64,000 bases of DNA from CBDDBU01 sp965226045 (GTDB lineage: Bacteria > Pseudomonadota > Alphaproteobacteria > VGEJ01). A program made the position numbers and the translations under genes. Positions 36,451-46,141 of the stretch are shown here, piece by piece (the stretch's first letter is position 1; every line of letters begins with the position of its first letter). The DNA lies in NCBI GenBank assembly GCA_965226045.1, contig CBDDBU010000015.1, forward strand, positions 11,004-75,003, given 5' to 3'. The notes beneath the pieces are model-generated. The model had not been told where the DNA came from, ran no database searches, and was given only the letters and a program-made list of their open reading frames with translations.

Positions 36451-37554
36451 ATGACGTCGCGCGAACCGACCGCCGCAGCGAACCAAGACTCGGCCTACAA
36501 GAGATCGGGTGTCGATATGGAAGGGGCTGACCGCGCCCTCCATCGGATGCTGCCGCACGTGCGCGCGACCTGGGACGACAAGGTGGCGCTCCAAGATCTC
36601 AACCATTTCGCCAACGTCGTCGATATCGGCGGCGTCGGCATCGCCATCGCCACCGACGGCGTGGGCTCCAAGGCGCTGGTCGCGCAGCTGGTCGGCCGTT
36701 ATGACACCATCGGCATCGATTGCGTCGCCATGAACGTGAACGACCTTGTCTGTGTCGGCGCCCGCCCGGTCTCGATGGTCGACTACATCGCGCTTGAGCG
36801 GACCGACGCGGCGGTCTTGGAGGCCCTGGCAGTCGGGCTCGCCGAGGGCGCACGACGGGCCGGAATTTCGCTGGTCGGCGGTGAGACCGCGCAGCTCCCC
36901 GACATCATCAAGGGCGTGCGGCCGGGGCTCGGCTTCGATCTCGCCGGCACCGCCATCGGCCAGGTCGCGCTCGATCAGATCCTCACCGGTGCGGATATAG
37001 CCGACGGCGATGTGGTGATCGGCCTCGCCAGCAGCGGTATCCATAGCAACGGCCTGAGCCTGGCGCGACGCGCTCTCCTCGACCGAGGCGGCTTCGGCAT
37101 CGACCAACGGTTCGACGAACTCGGATGCTCGCTCGACAACGAGCTGTTGCGGCCGACGGAAATCTACGTCGGCGATGCGCTGGCCCTGATCGACGGCGTG
37201 GCGGCGCTGAGATCGCTCTTCCACATCACGGGTGATGGTTTCCTCAACCTCAATCGGCTGGGAACCGGAGTGGGCTACGTACTCGACCGCCTGCCCGCCG
37301 CGCCGCCGATCTTCGGATTGATCCAGACACACGGCGCGGTCCCCGCCGCCGAGATGTACAGCGTCTTCAACATGGGGATCGGGTTCTGCGCGGTGGTCGG
37401 TCCCGACGATGCCGAGCGCGCCTTGTCGATCCTGAAGGCGCGGGGCCGCGCCGCGCAGGTCATCGGCCACGTGGAGGCGGATGCCGAAGAACGGGTACAT
37501 CTGCCTGTTCAGGGACTGGTCGGGCAGGGCAAGGCCTTCGCGGCAACCGAATAG
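36451..37554 (+). CDS. purM: Phosphoribosylformylglycinamidine cyclo-ligase (AIR synthetase)
   Basis: This enzyme has 367 residues and closes FGAM to AIR with ATP, the step after PurSQL. Signature parts are SAYKRSGVDMEGADRAL, the GGVGIAIATDGVGSK nucleotide loop, CVAMNVNDLVCVGA and LVGGETAQLPDI. ATG 36451 follows a GAGGAGGGG Shine-Dalgarno-like run. purN, which often follows purM, is not here; the downstream neighbour is the convergent cyclase gene, whose end lies 2 bp away. Confidence 0.96.
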   Translation: MTSREPTAAANQDSAYKRSGVDMEGADRALHRMLPHVRATWDDKVALQDLNHFANVVDIGGVGIAIATDGVGSKALVAQLVGRYDTIGIDCVAMNVNDLVCVGARPVSMVDYIALERTDAAVLEALAVGLAEGARRAGISLVGGETAQLPDIIKGVRPGLGFDLAGTAIGQVALDQILTGADIADGDVVIGLASSGIHSNGLSLARRALLDRGGFGIDQRFDELGCSLDNELLRPTEIYVGDALALIDGVAALRSLFHITGDGFLNLNRLGTGVGYVLDRLPAAPPIFGLIQTHGAVPAAEMYSVFNMGIGFCAVVGPDDAERALSILKARGRAAQVIGHVEADAEERVHLPVQGLVGQGKAFAATE

Positions 37555-37555
37555 C

Positions 37556-38929
37556 TTAGACGGGCGCCTCGCGCGCTAAGGCCCAGATACGTATCACGCC
37601 GTCGCGCCCACGCAGGGCCTGCTCCTGAGTATTCATGCCGTCGTGCAGCTCATCTGCGCCGCCTTCCGCGCGGACCCGGGCGATCAGGCCATCGCTCGCG
37701 ATCAAGGTGACGCCGAGGTCGCGGGTCAGGTTCTCCAAGCGACTGGCGATGTTGACGGTATCGCCGATGACTGCGAACTCAAGCCGGTGCTCATCGCCGA
37801 TGTCGCCCATCACCACCGGCCCGAAGTGCACGCCGATGCCGATCAGGACCGGTGTCTCACCGGCGGCGGCCCGTTCGCCGTTCCAATCCGCTATCGCTCC
37901 AACCATGTCTCGGGCGCAGGCGAGCGCGCGCGAGGCGTCGTCGGCGCGAGCGTGCGGGGTGCCGAAAGTCGCCATCAGCCCGTCGCCGAGGAACTTGTCG
38001 AGCGTGCCCTCGTGGGCGAACACGGCTTCGGCCATGTGGCCGTGAAACCCCCGCAGGAGGCCGATGACCTGCTCCAGGGGCCGGCCGGCTCTGACCTGGG
38101 TGAAGCCGACGATGTCGACGAACAGCACCGCAATTTCCTGGCGCCGCTCGCCGTCCAGTGGCTTGTCGGCGCGGGCCAGCTCTTCCACCATGTTGGGCGA
38201 GAAATGTCGTGCGAGATTGATGCGCTCACGCTCGGCCTCGGCCTGGCGGCAGACGAGGCGCCGGGTGCGATGGACCGCGGCGGCGAGAATTCCGGCGACG
38301 ATGATGAACAGGATGTCCTGCTGGATCACGTCGGGAACGTGAACCCGCGCCGGATCGATGGCGAACGCGACGCGCTTGTCCAAGCTCCAGGTCTCCCAGG
38401 CCACCGGATTACCGAAGGTGGCGTAGACGCCCGGCTGGTCGAGTATCCACAGGACGCCGACGGTCCAGGCGAGCGCGGCCGCGATGCCCTACCACATGAC
38501 GAGCCGGGGCGCGTAGCTGAAGACGCTCAGGCCGATGATCAGGAAATAGTAGAGGTCGTTGGGGAAATCGAGGGTCATCGCCGCCGGCATGCCGGCGCAC
38601 AGATCGCACAACGGGTTGAGCGGCACGACGGCGACCGTCAAGAGCGTGAGGTCGAGCGCCACGAACAGGTAACGCTGCCACGGCGCATGGAGTCCCGCGT
38701 GCCGCAGCCACAGCGGGACGAAGCTGAGGAGAGCAAAGACGAGGGCAGTGCCCTCGTAGTACAGCGCGGTCCAATCCTGTAGGGACACCGGGACCCACAG
38801 GGCGATCAACACCGCGGCGATCAGCCGCGCCCGCACCAGCCGCCGTTGGATGTCGGTCTCCTCCGCCGCGAAGGCGCCACGCAGGCGCTCGGCCACGGGG
38901 CCCATCAGCGCCGGCGCGAGATCCGTCAT
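37556..38929 (-). pseudogene. Class III adenylate cyclase with membrane domain, interrupted by an in-frame TAG
   Basis: Two minus-strand frames in register make one ~457-residue protein, separated only by a TAG at 38489-38491. The first part (147 codons) has several membrane segments (AAVLIALWVPVSL, ALVFALLSFVPLWL, ALDLTLLTVAVV, DLYYFLIIGLSVFSYAPRLV). After the TAG the frame continues GIAAALAWTVGVLWIL and, from about residue 260, a class III cyclase catalytic domain. The metal-binding Asp residues are in VLFVDIVGFTQV and KFLGDGLMATFG, with Lys (LDKFLGD) and Asp (VIGDTVN) as expected for ATP specificity. A single base change from TAC or TGG would explain the stop. Membrane-anchored cAMP synthesis is probably lost unless the stop is read through or is a sequencing error. 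Confidence 0.85.
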
Positions 38930-39152
38930 GGCATGCCCCTGGTTACTCCGCCCGCGCCCCTAAACGTGGCCCGATTTTGATTTGCTAAGGGGTGGGCCGC
39001 TCCCCTCGCCTGGTGGCAGCCTCCCACCCTGACCCTCCTCAGGGTCGGAGGGGGGGTCCGCCTGCGCGACAGCGCCACAAAGGGGGGGCGATCGAAACTC
39101 CGAAACTGGACCCAAGGCGGCGGGGGGCCGGGTTGACGCGCCATGGCCCCTC

Positions 39153-40661
39153 CTATTTCCAGATCGGCTTGCCCGAGCCCGGAAGGCCGAGGCGCGGCCA
39201 CTTCTCGGTGACGGTGGCGATCACCTCATCCGACATGCGTACGGGCCGGCCCCAAGTCCGCGAGGTCTCGGGCGGCATCTTGGTGGTGGCGTCGAGGCCG
39301 ATCTTGCTCCCTAAGCCCTCCTCGGGCGAGGCGAAGTCGAGGTAGTCGATCGGGGTTCGCTCGATCAACGTGATGTCGCGGGCCGGGTCCATGCGGGTAG
39401 AGATCGCCCACATCACCTCGGCCCAGTCGCGCGCATCGATGTCGTCATCCACGACGATCACCCACTTGGTGTACATGAACTGGCGCAGATACGACCACAC
39501 GCCCATCATCACTCGCTTGGCGTGGCCGGGATAATCCTTGCGTATCGACACCACCGCGATGCGGTACGAACAGCCCTCGGGCGGCAGCCAGAAATCGACG
39601 ATCTCCGGGAACTGCTGGATCAGCAACGGCACGAACACCTCGTTCAGCGCCTCGCCGAGGATCGAGGGCTCATCGGGCGGCCGCGCCGAGAAGGTCGAGA
39701 GATAGATGGGCTGGCGGCGCATGGTGATGGCGCTAACCCGAAACACCGGAAAGCGCTCGACCGCGTTGTAGTAGCCGGTGTGGTCGGCGAACGGTCCCTC
39801 ATCGCCGTGCTCGTCGAGCGAGACATGGCCTTCGATCACGATCTCGGCGTGGGCCGGCACCTTGAGCGGCACGGTCTTGCAGTCCGCGAGCTCGACCTTG
39901 GCGCCGCGCAACAGGCCAGCGAATTGATACTCCGACATCGTGTCCGGGACCGGCGCGACGGCGGCGATGATGGTGCCGGGATCAGCGCCGATGACCGCCG
40001 CCGCCGGCAGCGGCTCGCGCCGCTCAGCGCTCCAGCGCCGATGATGCTGGGCGCCGCCGCGATGGCGCAGCCAACGCATGTAAGTGCTGTCGCGGCTGGT
40101 CACCTGCATCCGGTAGATGCCGAGGTTGGGGCTGTCTTCCGGCCGCCCGCCCGGGCCTTGGGTGACCACCAGCGGCCAGGTGATGAGCGGCGCCGGCTCG
40201 CCCGGAAAGCAGGTCTGGATCGGCAATCGCGCGAGGTCGATGTCGGCGCCGGTCAGCACCACCTCCTGGCACGGCGCGACGGACGCCATACGCGGCTTCA
40301 TCGCCATCACGGTCTTCAGAAGCGGCAGCATCTCGACCGCCTCGCGCCAGCCGCCCGGCGGCTCGGGCTGGCGCAGAAACGCGAGCGTTTCGCCAAGCGC
40401 GCGCAACTCATCGGGCTCGCGCTCCATCCCCCAGGCGACCCGCTCGACGGTGCCGAACAGGTTGACCAGTACCGGCATGTCGTAGCGCTCACCGGCCGGT
40501 CCACGCGGGTTCTCAAACAGCACCGCCGGTCCCCCCTCGGCCAGCAGCCGGGTTTGGATCTCGGTCATCTCGAGGGCGGTCGAGACCGGCTCGGCCACCC
40601 GCACCAGGCGGCCCGACTTCTCCAGCCGGTCGAGGAACTCGCGCAGGGAGGCGTAGGCCAT
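39153..40661 (-). CDS. ubiD: UbiD-family prenylated-FMN decarboxylase
   Basis: This is a 502-residue UbiD-family decarboxylase, acting on 3-polyprenyl-4-hydroxybenzoate in ubiquinone synthesis and dependent on prenylated FMN made by UbiX. Conserved segments are MAYASLREFLDRLEKSGRL at the start, PAVLFENPRG, and DEHGDEGPFADHTGYYN, with the acidic catalytic Glu in the GDEGPF region. The C-terminal SKIGLDATTKMPPE is characteristic of UbiD proper. ubiA lies 840 bp away, supporting a ubiquinone role. ubiX is not in the window. Confidence 0.92.
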   Translation of the reverse strand: MAYASLREFLDRLEKSGRLVRVAEPVSTALEMTEIQTRLLAEGGPAVLFENPRGPAGERYDMPVLVNLFGTVERVAWGMEREPDELRALGETLAFLRQPEPPGGWREAVEMLPLLKTVMAMKPRMASVAPCQEVVLTGADIDLARLPIQTCFPGEPAPLITWPLVVTQGPGGRPEDSPNLGIYRMQVTSRDSTYMRWLRHRGGAQHHRRWSAERREPLPAAAVIGADPGTIIAAVAPVPDTMSEYQFAGLLRGAKVELADCKTVPLKVPAHAEIVIEGHVSLDEHGDEGPFADHTGYYNAVERFPVFRVSAITMRRQPIYLSTFSARPPDEPSILGEALNEVFVPLLIQQFPEIVDFWLPPEGCSYRIAVVSIRKDYPGHAKRVMMGVWSYLRQFMYTKWVIVVDDDIDARDWAEVMWAISTRMDPARDITLIERTPIDYLDFASPEEGLGSKIGLDATTKMPPETSRTWGRPVRMSDEVIATVTEKWPRLGLPGSGKPIWK

Positions 40662-40713
40662 GGCCGCGCATCATAAGGGCAAAGCCGCGCCCGGTCCGCT
40701 AGGGTGCCCTGCA

Positions 40714-41523
40714 ATGATCGACCCGCTCGATCTCGCCAAGACCTACCCCTACGCCCGCCCGGCGCACGCCTACCTCTATGTCGACGGTCAGGCCCTGGAG
40801 CTGGTCAGAATCGGCCCCGATCCGGTGCGCGACGGCGAGGTACGCATGGACGGCCGCACGATGCCGGTGGCCGATGCCCTGGCGGGGCTTGGCGTGGCCG
40901 CGCCGACGCCGCACGCCGAGCGGGTGGCGATGCTGGCCTATGGCTCGAACGCCGCGCCGGCCCAGCTCGCGCGCAAGTTCGCCGACCTCCCCGGCACCGT
41001 CATTCCGGTGCTGCGCGCCGAGCTCGCCGATCACGATGTGGTCTATTCGGCCCACTTCTCACGCTACGGCGCGATTCCGGCGACCCTCGCGGTCTCGCCC
41101 GGTACGATGCTGGCGACCGCCGTGGCGTATCTCACGGTGGCCCAGCTTGCCCGCCTGCACGAGACCGAACTTGGCCCCGCGGCGACCCAATCAGGCGACT
41201 ATGTCCAAGGCACGCTCCGCGCGGCGGTGAAGGTCGAGGGCGGGGCGGCGCTCGACGCGGTCGGCGCCTATGCGTCGCGTTATGGCGCGCTCGGGTTGAC
41301 TGGCGCGCCGCTGGCGCTGGCCCAGGTCGCGGCGCGAGGGCGATGCTTCGCGGCCCGCGACAAGCTCGCCGTCCTCGAACTCGCGCGCGCGGCGCTGGCG
41401 CCCGGCCAGGGCCTCGACGACTTCCTCGAACGCCTGATCGCCGATGCTGGCCTGCGGCAGGCCCATAGCGAGCGGATGCGGGCCGGGGCGATCGACGTCA
41501 CGCCCCGACTTGACCCGCGATAA
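40714..41523 (+). CDS. Hypothetical protein with GGCT-like YGSN motif
   Basis: This is a 269-residue soluble protein not assignable with confidence. Residues ~72-76 read LAYGSNAAP, the glycine loop characteristic of gamma-glutamylcyclotransferase-like folds (YGSN), but the rest does not obviously match a named GGCT family. It is Ala/Gly-rich, without signal peptide or membrane segment. The 3' end overlaps the 3' end of convergent ubiA by 26 bp. A glutathione-related activity would be interesting given gshA 1 kb away, but that is inference only. Confidence 0.7.
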   Translation: MIDPLDLAKTYPYARPAHAYLYVDGQALELVRIGPDPVRDGEVRMDGRTMPVADALAGLGVAAPTPHAERVAMLAYGSNAAPAQLARKFADLPGTVIPVLRAELADHDVVYSAHFSRYGAIPATLAVSPGTMLATAVAYLTVAQLARLHETELGPAATQSGDYVQGTLRAAVKVEGGAALDAVGAYASRYGALGLTGAPLALAQVAARGRCFAARDKLAVLELARAALAPGQGLDDFLERLIADAGLRQAHSERMRAGAIDVTPRLDPR

Positions 41524-42463
41524 TGGCGAGGAAGACGATCCAGCCCAACCACTTATTGGCGCGGAAGACGCCGAGACAGCTTGCCGGATCGTCGAAATCG
41601 ACCCGCCAGACCTGCCGCCCCACGTGCAGCGTGGCCACCCCGAGCCCGACATAGAACGGCCACGCGCCGCCCGCCAGTGCGTTGCTGAGCGCCAGGAGCC
41701 CGAGGGTCGCCGCGTAAAAGCCGGCGATCCACGGTCGCGAGGCGGCGCCGAGCTTGAGCGCGCTCGACTTCACGCCGATCAGCGCATCGTCCTCCTTGTC
41801 CTGGTGGGCGTAGATGGTGTCGTAGCCGAGGGTCCAGAACACCCCGGCGGCATAGAGCGCCACCGGCGCCGCGCTCAGGCCCCCGGTCGCCGCCGCCCAG
41901 CCCAGCAGCGCCCCCCAGTTGAAGGCGAGCCCGAGGAAGACCTGGGGCCAGTAGGTGACGCGCTTCATGAACGGGTAGATCGCGATCAGACCGAGCGAGG
42001 CCACGCCCAGGCCTACGGCGAAGGTATTGAAGCTCAGCAGAATGGCCGCGCCGATCAGGCTCAACAGCACCATGAACGCGAGCGCTTGCACGAGCGTGAC
42101 CTGGCCACTCGGCAGCGGGCGGTTGCGGGTACGTGCGACCTGGGCGTCGTGGTCGCGATCGACAATGTCGTTGTAGGTGCAGCCGGCGCCGCGCATGACC
42201 ACCGCGCCGAGCGCGAACAATGCCAACAGCAATGGATCGGGTAGCCCGAGCCAGGCCCACCCGCTCCCCGGCGCCGAGGCGGCCAGCGCGAGCGCCCACC
42301 AGCCCGGCCACAGCAAAAGCCAGGCGCCGATCGGCCGCTCGATGCGTGCGAGGCGCAAATAGGGGCGTAGCCAGGCCGGCGCGTAGCGCACCGTCCAGTG
42401 GTTGGGCAGCGGTTCGGCGTCGGCCACCGCGTGCGGATCATTGATGGGTTCGTCGCGCGCCAT
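41498..42463 (-). CDS. ubiA: 4-Hydroxybenzoate polyprenyltransferase
   Basis: This is a 321-residue integral membrane prenyltransferase that attaches the polyprenyl tail to 4-hydroxybenzoate, the second step of ubiquinone synthesis. Both Asp-rich motifs are visible: CTYNDIVDRDHD (NDxxDxxxD) and YAHQDKEDD. About eight membrane segments surround them, including WLLLWPGWWALALA at the N-terminal side. The start ATG giving MARDEPINDP was preferred over an extension to 42538 that reads into the gshA leader. Partner pathway gene ubiD is downstream of the intervening hypothetical gene. Confidence 0.95.
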   Translation of the reverse strand: MARDEPINDPHAVADAEPLPNHWTVRYAPAWLRPYLRLARIERPIGAWLLLWPGWWALALAASAPGSGWAWLGLPDPLLLALFALGAVVMRGAGCTYNDIVDRDHDAQVARTRNRPLPSGQVTLVQALAFMVLLSLIGAAILLSFNTFAVGLGVASLGLIAIYPFMKRVTYWPQVFLGLAFNWGALLGWAAATGGLSAAPVALYAAGVFWTLGYDTIYAHQDKEDDALIGVKSSALKLGAASRPWIAGFYAATLGLLALSNALAGGAWPFYVGLGVATLHVGRQVWRVDFDDPASCLGVFRANKWLGWIVFLAIIAGQVGA

Positions 42464-42594
42464 TGCGCTTCGATGTAGCGGCCATCGCCTGTATCTACAA
42501 GATCGTGGCGGGATCAGAACTTGCCGCTGGCCGCGCAAACCTGTTAGTCAGCGCGCTCGGCGTCCCCGAGGCCGGGGCCGCGCATGGAGGCCCG

Positions 42595-43959
42595 ATGTTG
42601 ACAGTCCTGAGCGAGGCGGACGCGCCGCTCACCACCAAGGCCGAACTGGTCGCGTATCTGGAGACCGGCAGCCGTCCCCAGGCGGAGTGGCGTATCGGTA
42701 CCGAACACGAGAAGTTCGGCTTCACCAAGGCGGACCTCAGGCCGCTGCCCTACGAAGGGCCGCACGGCATCCGCGCCATGCTCGAAGGGCTTCAGCGCTT
42801 CGGTTGGGCGCCGGTGCGCGAGGGCGGGAAAGTGATCGCCCTACGCCAGGACGGCCAATCTGTGACCCTCGAGCCGGGCGGCCAGCTCGAGCTTTCGGGC
42901 GCGGCCGTCGAGACGCTGCATCAAACCTGCGATGAAGTTCACGACCACCTCAATCAGGTGCGCACGGTCGCCGACGAGATCGACGTCGCGTTCATGGGGG
43001 TCGGCTTTCAGCCCAAGTGGCGGCGCGAAGACATGCCTGTGATGCCCAAGGGCCGCTACAGCATCATGCGCGAGTACATGCCCAAACGCGGCAACCTTGG
43101 CCTCGACATGATGTTCCGTACCTGCACCGTCCAGGTGAATCTCGACTTCGCCTCCGAGGCTGACATGGTGCGCAAGTTTCGCGTCGGGCTGGCGCTCCAG
43201 CCGATCGCGACGGCGCTGTTCGCCAACTCGCCGTTCATCGAGGGCCAGCCCAACGGCTTCTTGAGCTATCGCAGCCATATCTGGACCGACACCGACCCCG
43301 ATCGCACCGGCATCCTGCCGTTCGTGTTCGAGGATGGGATGGGCTTCGAGCGCTACGCCGACTACGCGCTCGACGTACCGATGTATTTCGTCTACCGCGA
43401 TGGCGCCTACATCGACGCGTCGGGCCAGTCGTTCCGCGATTTCCTGGCCGGCAAGCTCGCGGCCCTGCCGGGCGAACGGCCGCGCCTGCGCGACTGGGAG
43501 GATCACCTGACGACCCCGTTCCCGGAGGTCCGGCTCAAGCGCTTCCTGGAGATGCGCGGCGCCGATGGTGGCCCGTGGCGGCGACTGTGCGCGCTGCCGG
43601 CGCTGTGGGTCGGCCTGCTCTACGACCAGGGCGCGCTCGATGCGGCCTGGGATCTGGTCAAGGGCTGGACCCCCGAGGAGCACCAGGCGCTGCGCGCCGA
43701 GGTGCCGCGCCACGCATTCAAGACGGTGTTCCGCGACCGTACCGTTGGCGATCTCGCCCGCGAGGTGCTGGCGATCGCCCGCGCCGGGTTGAAGGCGCGG
43801 TCGCAGACCGACCGCTTTGGCGAGGACGAGGCGCATTTCCTCGACGCCCTGTTCACCATCGTGGAAAGCGGCCGCACCCCCGCCGAGGAGCACCTGGAGG
43901 CCTTCCACGGCCGCTGGGCCGGCTCGGTCGATCCGTTGTTCACCGAAAAGGCGTACTAA
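42595..43959 (+). CDS. gshA: Glutamate-cysteine ligase (plant/alphaproteobacterial type)
   Basis: This is a 454-residue GCS2-family ligase, the first step of glutathione synthesis (glutamate + cysteine + ATP). Typical segments are WRIGTEHEKFGF, LEPGGQLELSGAAVETLHQTC, MPKRGNLGLDMMFRTCTVQVNLDF and NSPFIEGQPNGFLSYRSHIW. ATG 42595 starts MLTVLSEADAPLT. Its stop overlaps the end of the convergent ftsY by 4 bp. gshB is not present in the window. Confidence 0.95.
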   Translation: MLTVLSEADAPLTTKAELVAYLETGSRPQAEWRIGTEHEKFGFTKADLRPLPYEGPHGIRAMLEGLQRFGWAPVREGGKVIALRQDGQSVTLEPGGQLELSGAAVETLHQTCDEVHDHLNQVRTVADEIDVAFMGVGFQPKWRREDMPVMPKGRYSIMREYMPKRGNLGLDMMFRTCTVQVNLDFASEADMVRKFRVGLALQPIATALFANSPFIEGQPNGFLSYRSHIWTDTDPDRTGILPFVFEDGMGFERYADYALDVPMYFVYRDGAYIDASGQSFRDFLAGKLAALPGERPRLRDWEDHLTTPFPEVRLKRFLEMRGADGGPWRRLCALPALWVGLLYDQGALDAAWDLVKGWTPEEHQALRAEVPRHAFKTVFRDRTVGDLAREVLAIARAGLKARSQTDRFGEDEAHFLDALFTIVESGRTPAEEHLEAFHGRWAGSVDPLFTEKAY

Positions 43960-44885
43960 GCCTCAAGGCCGACGAGGGCGCGGGCGAAGGGGCGGGCCTC
44001 GAAGGGCTGTAGGTCGTCGATGCCCTCGCCGACTCCGATCGCGTGCACCGGTAGGCCGAAGCGCTCGGCGATGGCGATCAAGACCCCGCCCCGGGCGGTG
44101 CCGTCGAGCTTGGTCATCACCAACCCGGTGACCGCGCACACTTGGCGAAACACCTCGACCTGCTGGATCGCGTTCTGGCCGGTGGTCGCGTCGAGCACTA
44201 ACAGGACGGCATGCGGCGCGCTGGCATCGCGCTTGGCCACGACGCGGACCATTTTCTCGAGTTCGGCCATCAGGTCGGCCTTGTTGTGCAGCCGGCCGGC
44301 GGTGTCGATCAGCAACAAGTCGGCACCAGCGGCCTCGGCCCGCGCATGGGCATCGAAGGCGAGCGCGGCGGCGTCCGCGCCCGGCGCGCCCGCCACCACC
44401 TCGACGCCGGCGCGCCCGCCCCACAGCTTGAGCTGATCGATGGCGGCGGCGCGGAAGGTATCGCCGGCCGCCAGGATGACGTGGCGACCGGCGAGGCGGT
44501 GGAGGTGGGCGAGCTTGCCGATGGTGGTGGTCTTGCCGGTGCCGTTGACGCCGACGACCAGCACGACGTACGGCTTGCGGTCCGGGTCGGGCGTGAGCGG
44601 GCGGGCGACCGGATCAAGCACGGCCGCGATTTCATCGGCAAGTGCCGCGCGAACCTCGTCGGGCGAGATCGACTTGTCATGGCGCGAGGCGGCGAGGCGG
44701 GCGGTGATCGCGGCGGCGGCCGCGACCCCGAAGTCGGCGCCGATCAGCAGTTCCTCGAGTTCCTCGATGGTCGCGGCATCCAGCTTGCGCTGGCTGAAGA
44801 TGCCGGCAATGCCTTCGCCGAGCTGGTTCGACGACCGGGCCAGCCCCGCCTTGAGCCGGGAGAGGAAGCCGGTCCTCGCGCTCAT
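43956..44885 (-). CDS. ftsY: Signal recognition particle receptor FtsY
   Basis: This is a 309-residue SRP GTPase that docks ribosome-Ffh complexes at the inner membrane. It has the NG domain only, without a long acidic N-terminal A domain, as is usual in Alphaproteobacteria. The start MSARTGFLSRLKAGLARSSNQ has an amphipathic membrane-binding helix. GTPase motifs: G1 GVNGTGKTTTIGK, G3 LIDTAGRLHNK, G4 TKLDGTARGG. Last gene of dapF-mtaB-ftsY, overlapping mtaB by 4 bp. ffh lies separately at 49.2 kb. Confidence 0.95.
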   Translation of the reverse strand: MSARTGFLSRLKAGLARSSNQLGEGIAGIFSQRKLDAATIEELEELLIGADFGVAAAAAITARLAASRHDKSISPDEVRAALADEIAAVLDPVARPLTPDPDRKPYVVLVVGVNGTGKTTTIGKLAHLHRLAGRHVILAAGDTFRAAAIDQLKLWGGRAGVEVVAGAPGADAAALAFDAHARAEAAGADLLLIDTAGRLHNKADLMAELEKMVRVVAKRDASAPHAVLLVLDATTGQNAIQQVEVFRQVCAVTGLVMTKLDGTARGGVLIAIAERFGLPVHAIGVGEGIDDLQPFEARPFARALVGLEA

Positions 44886-46141
44886 GCCCGTGGCTGGCCG
44901 ATCAGGGCGCCCGACTCGCGACCGACGATATCCACGGCGATGATATCGCCCGGTGTGGCGCCGCCCCCGCATGGCAGGCGCACCGGGGCATGTTGTTCGC
45001 TGCGGCCGAGCCCCTCGCGCTCGACCAGGACCCTGGCCGGGGTCCCGACGCGAGAGGCGAAATACCGATCGAGTGCGCGGGCGCCCTCCTCGCGCAGCGC
45101 CCGGGCGCGGGCGCGCCGCAGCGCGACCGGCACCGCCGGCATCCGCGCGGCCGGGGTGCCGGGACGCTCGGAATAGGGGAAAACGTGAAGATAGGTGAGG
45201 CCGCACTCGTCGATGATCGCCAGCGTGTTCGCGAACATCGCCTCGGTCTCGGTGGGAAAGCCGGCGATGAGATCGGCCCCGAACGCGATGTCGGGACGCA
45301 CGCGCCGCAGGCGCGCGCACAGCTCGACGGCGTCGGCGCGGAGGTGACGGCGGCGCATCCGCTTGAGGACGAGATCGTCGCCGGCCTGGAGGCTCAGGTG
45401 GAGGTGCGGCATCAGGCGCGGCTGCTCGGCGAACAAGCGCCACAGATCGTCGTCGACCTCGACCGGATCGATCGACGAGAGCCTGAGCCGGGGTAGTTCC
45501 GGCACCGCCTCGAGCAGCGCCGCGACCATGGCGCCCAGCCCCAGCCCGAGTTCGGCGGCGAGGTCGCGGCCGTAGTCGCCAATGTCGACCCCGGTCAGCA
45601 CCAGCTCGTTGTAACCAGCCGCCACCAGCGCCCGCGCCTCGGCCACGATCGCCGGCAGCGGGACGCTACGGCTCGGGCCCCGGGCGAACGGAATGATGCA
45701 GAAGGTACAACGGTGATCGCAGCCGTTCTGGACTTGGAGAAAGGCGCGGGCGCGGCCCGCGAAGCCCTCGATCAGGTGCCCCGCCGTCTCGCGCACCGCC
45801 ATGATGTCGTCGATCCGCACGCGCGGGGCGTCCGGGGCGTAAGATTTGGCCAGCAGCTTCTCGCGATTGCCGATGACCCGATCGACCTCGGGCATGGCGG
45901 CGAAGCGCGCGCCATCGATCTGCGCCGCGCAGCCGGTGACGATGATGCACGCGGTCGGGTCGGCACGGCGGGCGCGACGGATCGCCTGACGCGCTTGCCG
46001 TTCGGCCTCGGCGGTGACCGCACAGGTGTTGATGATGACCGCGTTCTCGAGGCCGGCCTCGGCGGCGGTGCGCCGGATGACCTCCGATTCATAAGTGTTG
46101 AGGCGGCAGCCGAAGGTTAGCACCTCGGGGGCACGGCTCAC
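44882..46141 (-). CDS. mtaB: tRNA (t6A37) methylthiotransferase MtaB
   Basis: This is a ~419-residue radical-SAM methylthiotransferase that converts t6A37 to ms2t6A37 in tRNAs reading ANN codons. Three N-terminal Cys bind one [4Fe-4S] cluster (FGCRLN, NTCAVTAEAERQARQ, VTGCAAQ); the radical SAM cluster is the CxxxCxxC in NGCDHRCTFCIIPFARG; a TRAM-like C-terminus follows. The start is taken as GTG 46141 (VSRAPEVLTFGC), which overlaps dapF's stop as GTGA, the same coupling seen between mtaB and ftsY. Confidence 0.93.
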   Translation of the reverse strand: MSRAPEVLTFGCRLNTYESEVIRRTAAEAGLENAVIINTCAVTAEAERQARQAIRRARRADPTACIIVTGCAAQIDGARFAAMPEVDRVIGNREKLLAKSYAPDAPRVRIDDIMAVRETAGHLIEGFAGRARAFLQVQNGCDHRCTFCIIPFARGPSRSVPLPAIVAEARALVAAGYNELVLTGVDIGDYGRDLAAELGLGLGAMVAALLEAVPELPRLRLSSIDPVEVDDDLWRLFAEQPRLMPHLHLSLQAGDDLVLKRMRRRHLRADAVELCARLRRVRPDIAFGADLIAGFPTETEAMFANTLAIIDECGLTYLHVFPYSERPGTPAARMPAVPVALRRARARALREEGARALDRYFASRVGTPARVLVEREGLGRSEQHAPVRLPCGGGATPGDIIAVDIVGRESGALIGQPRA

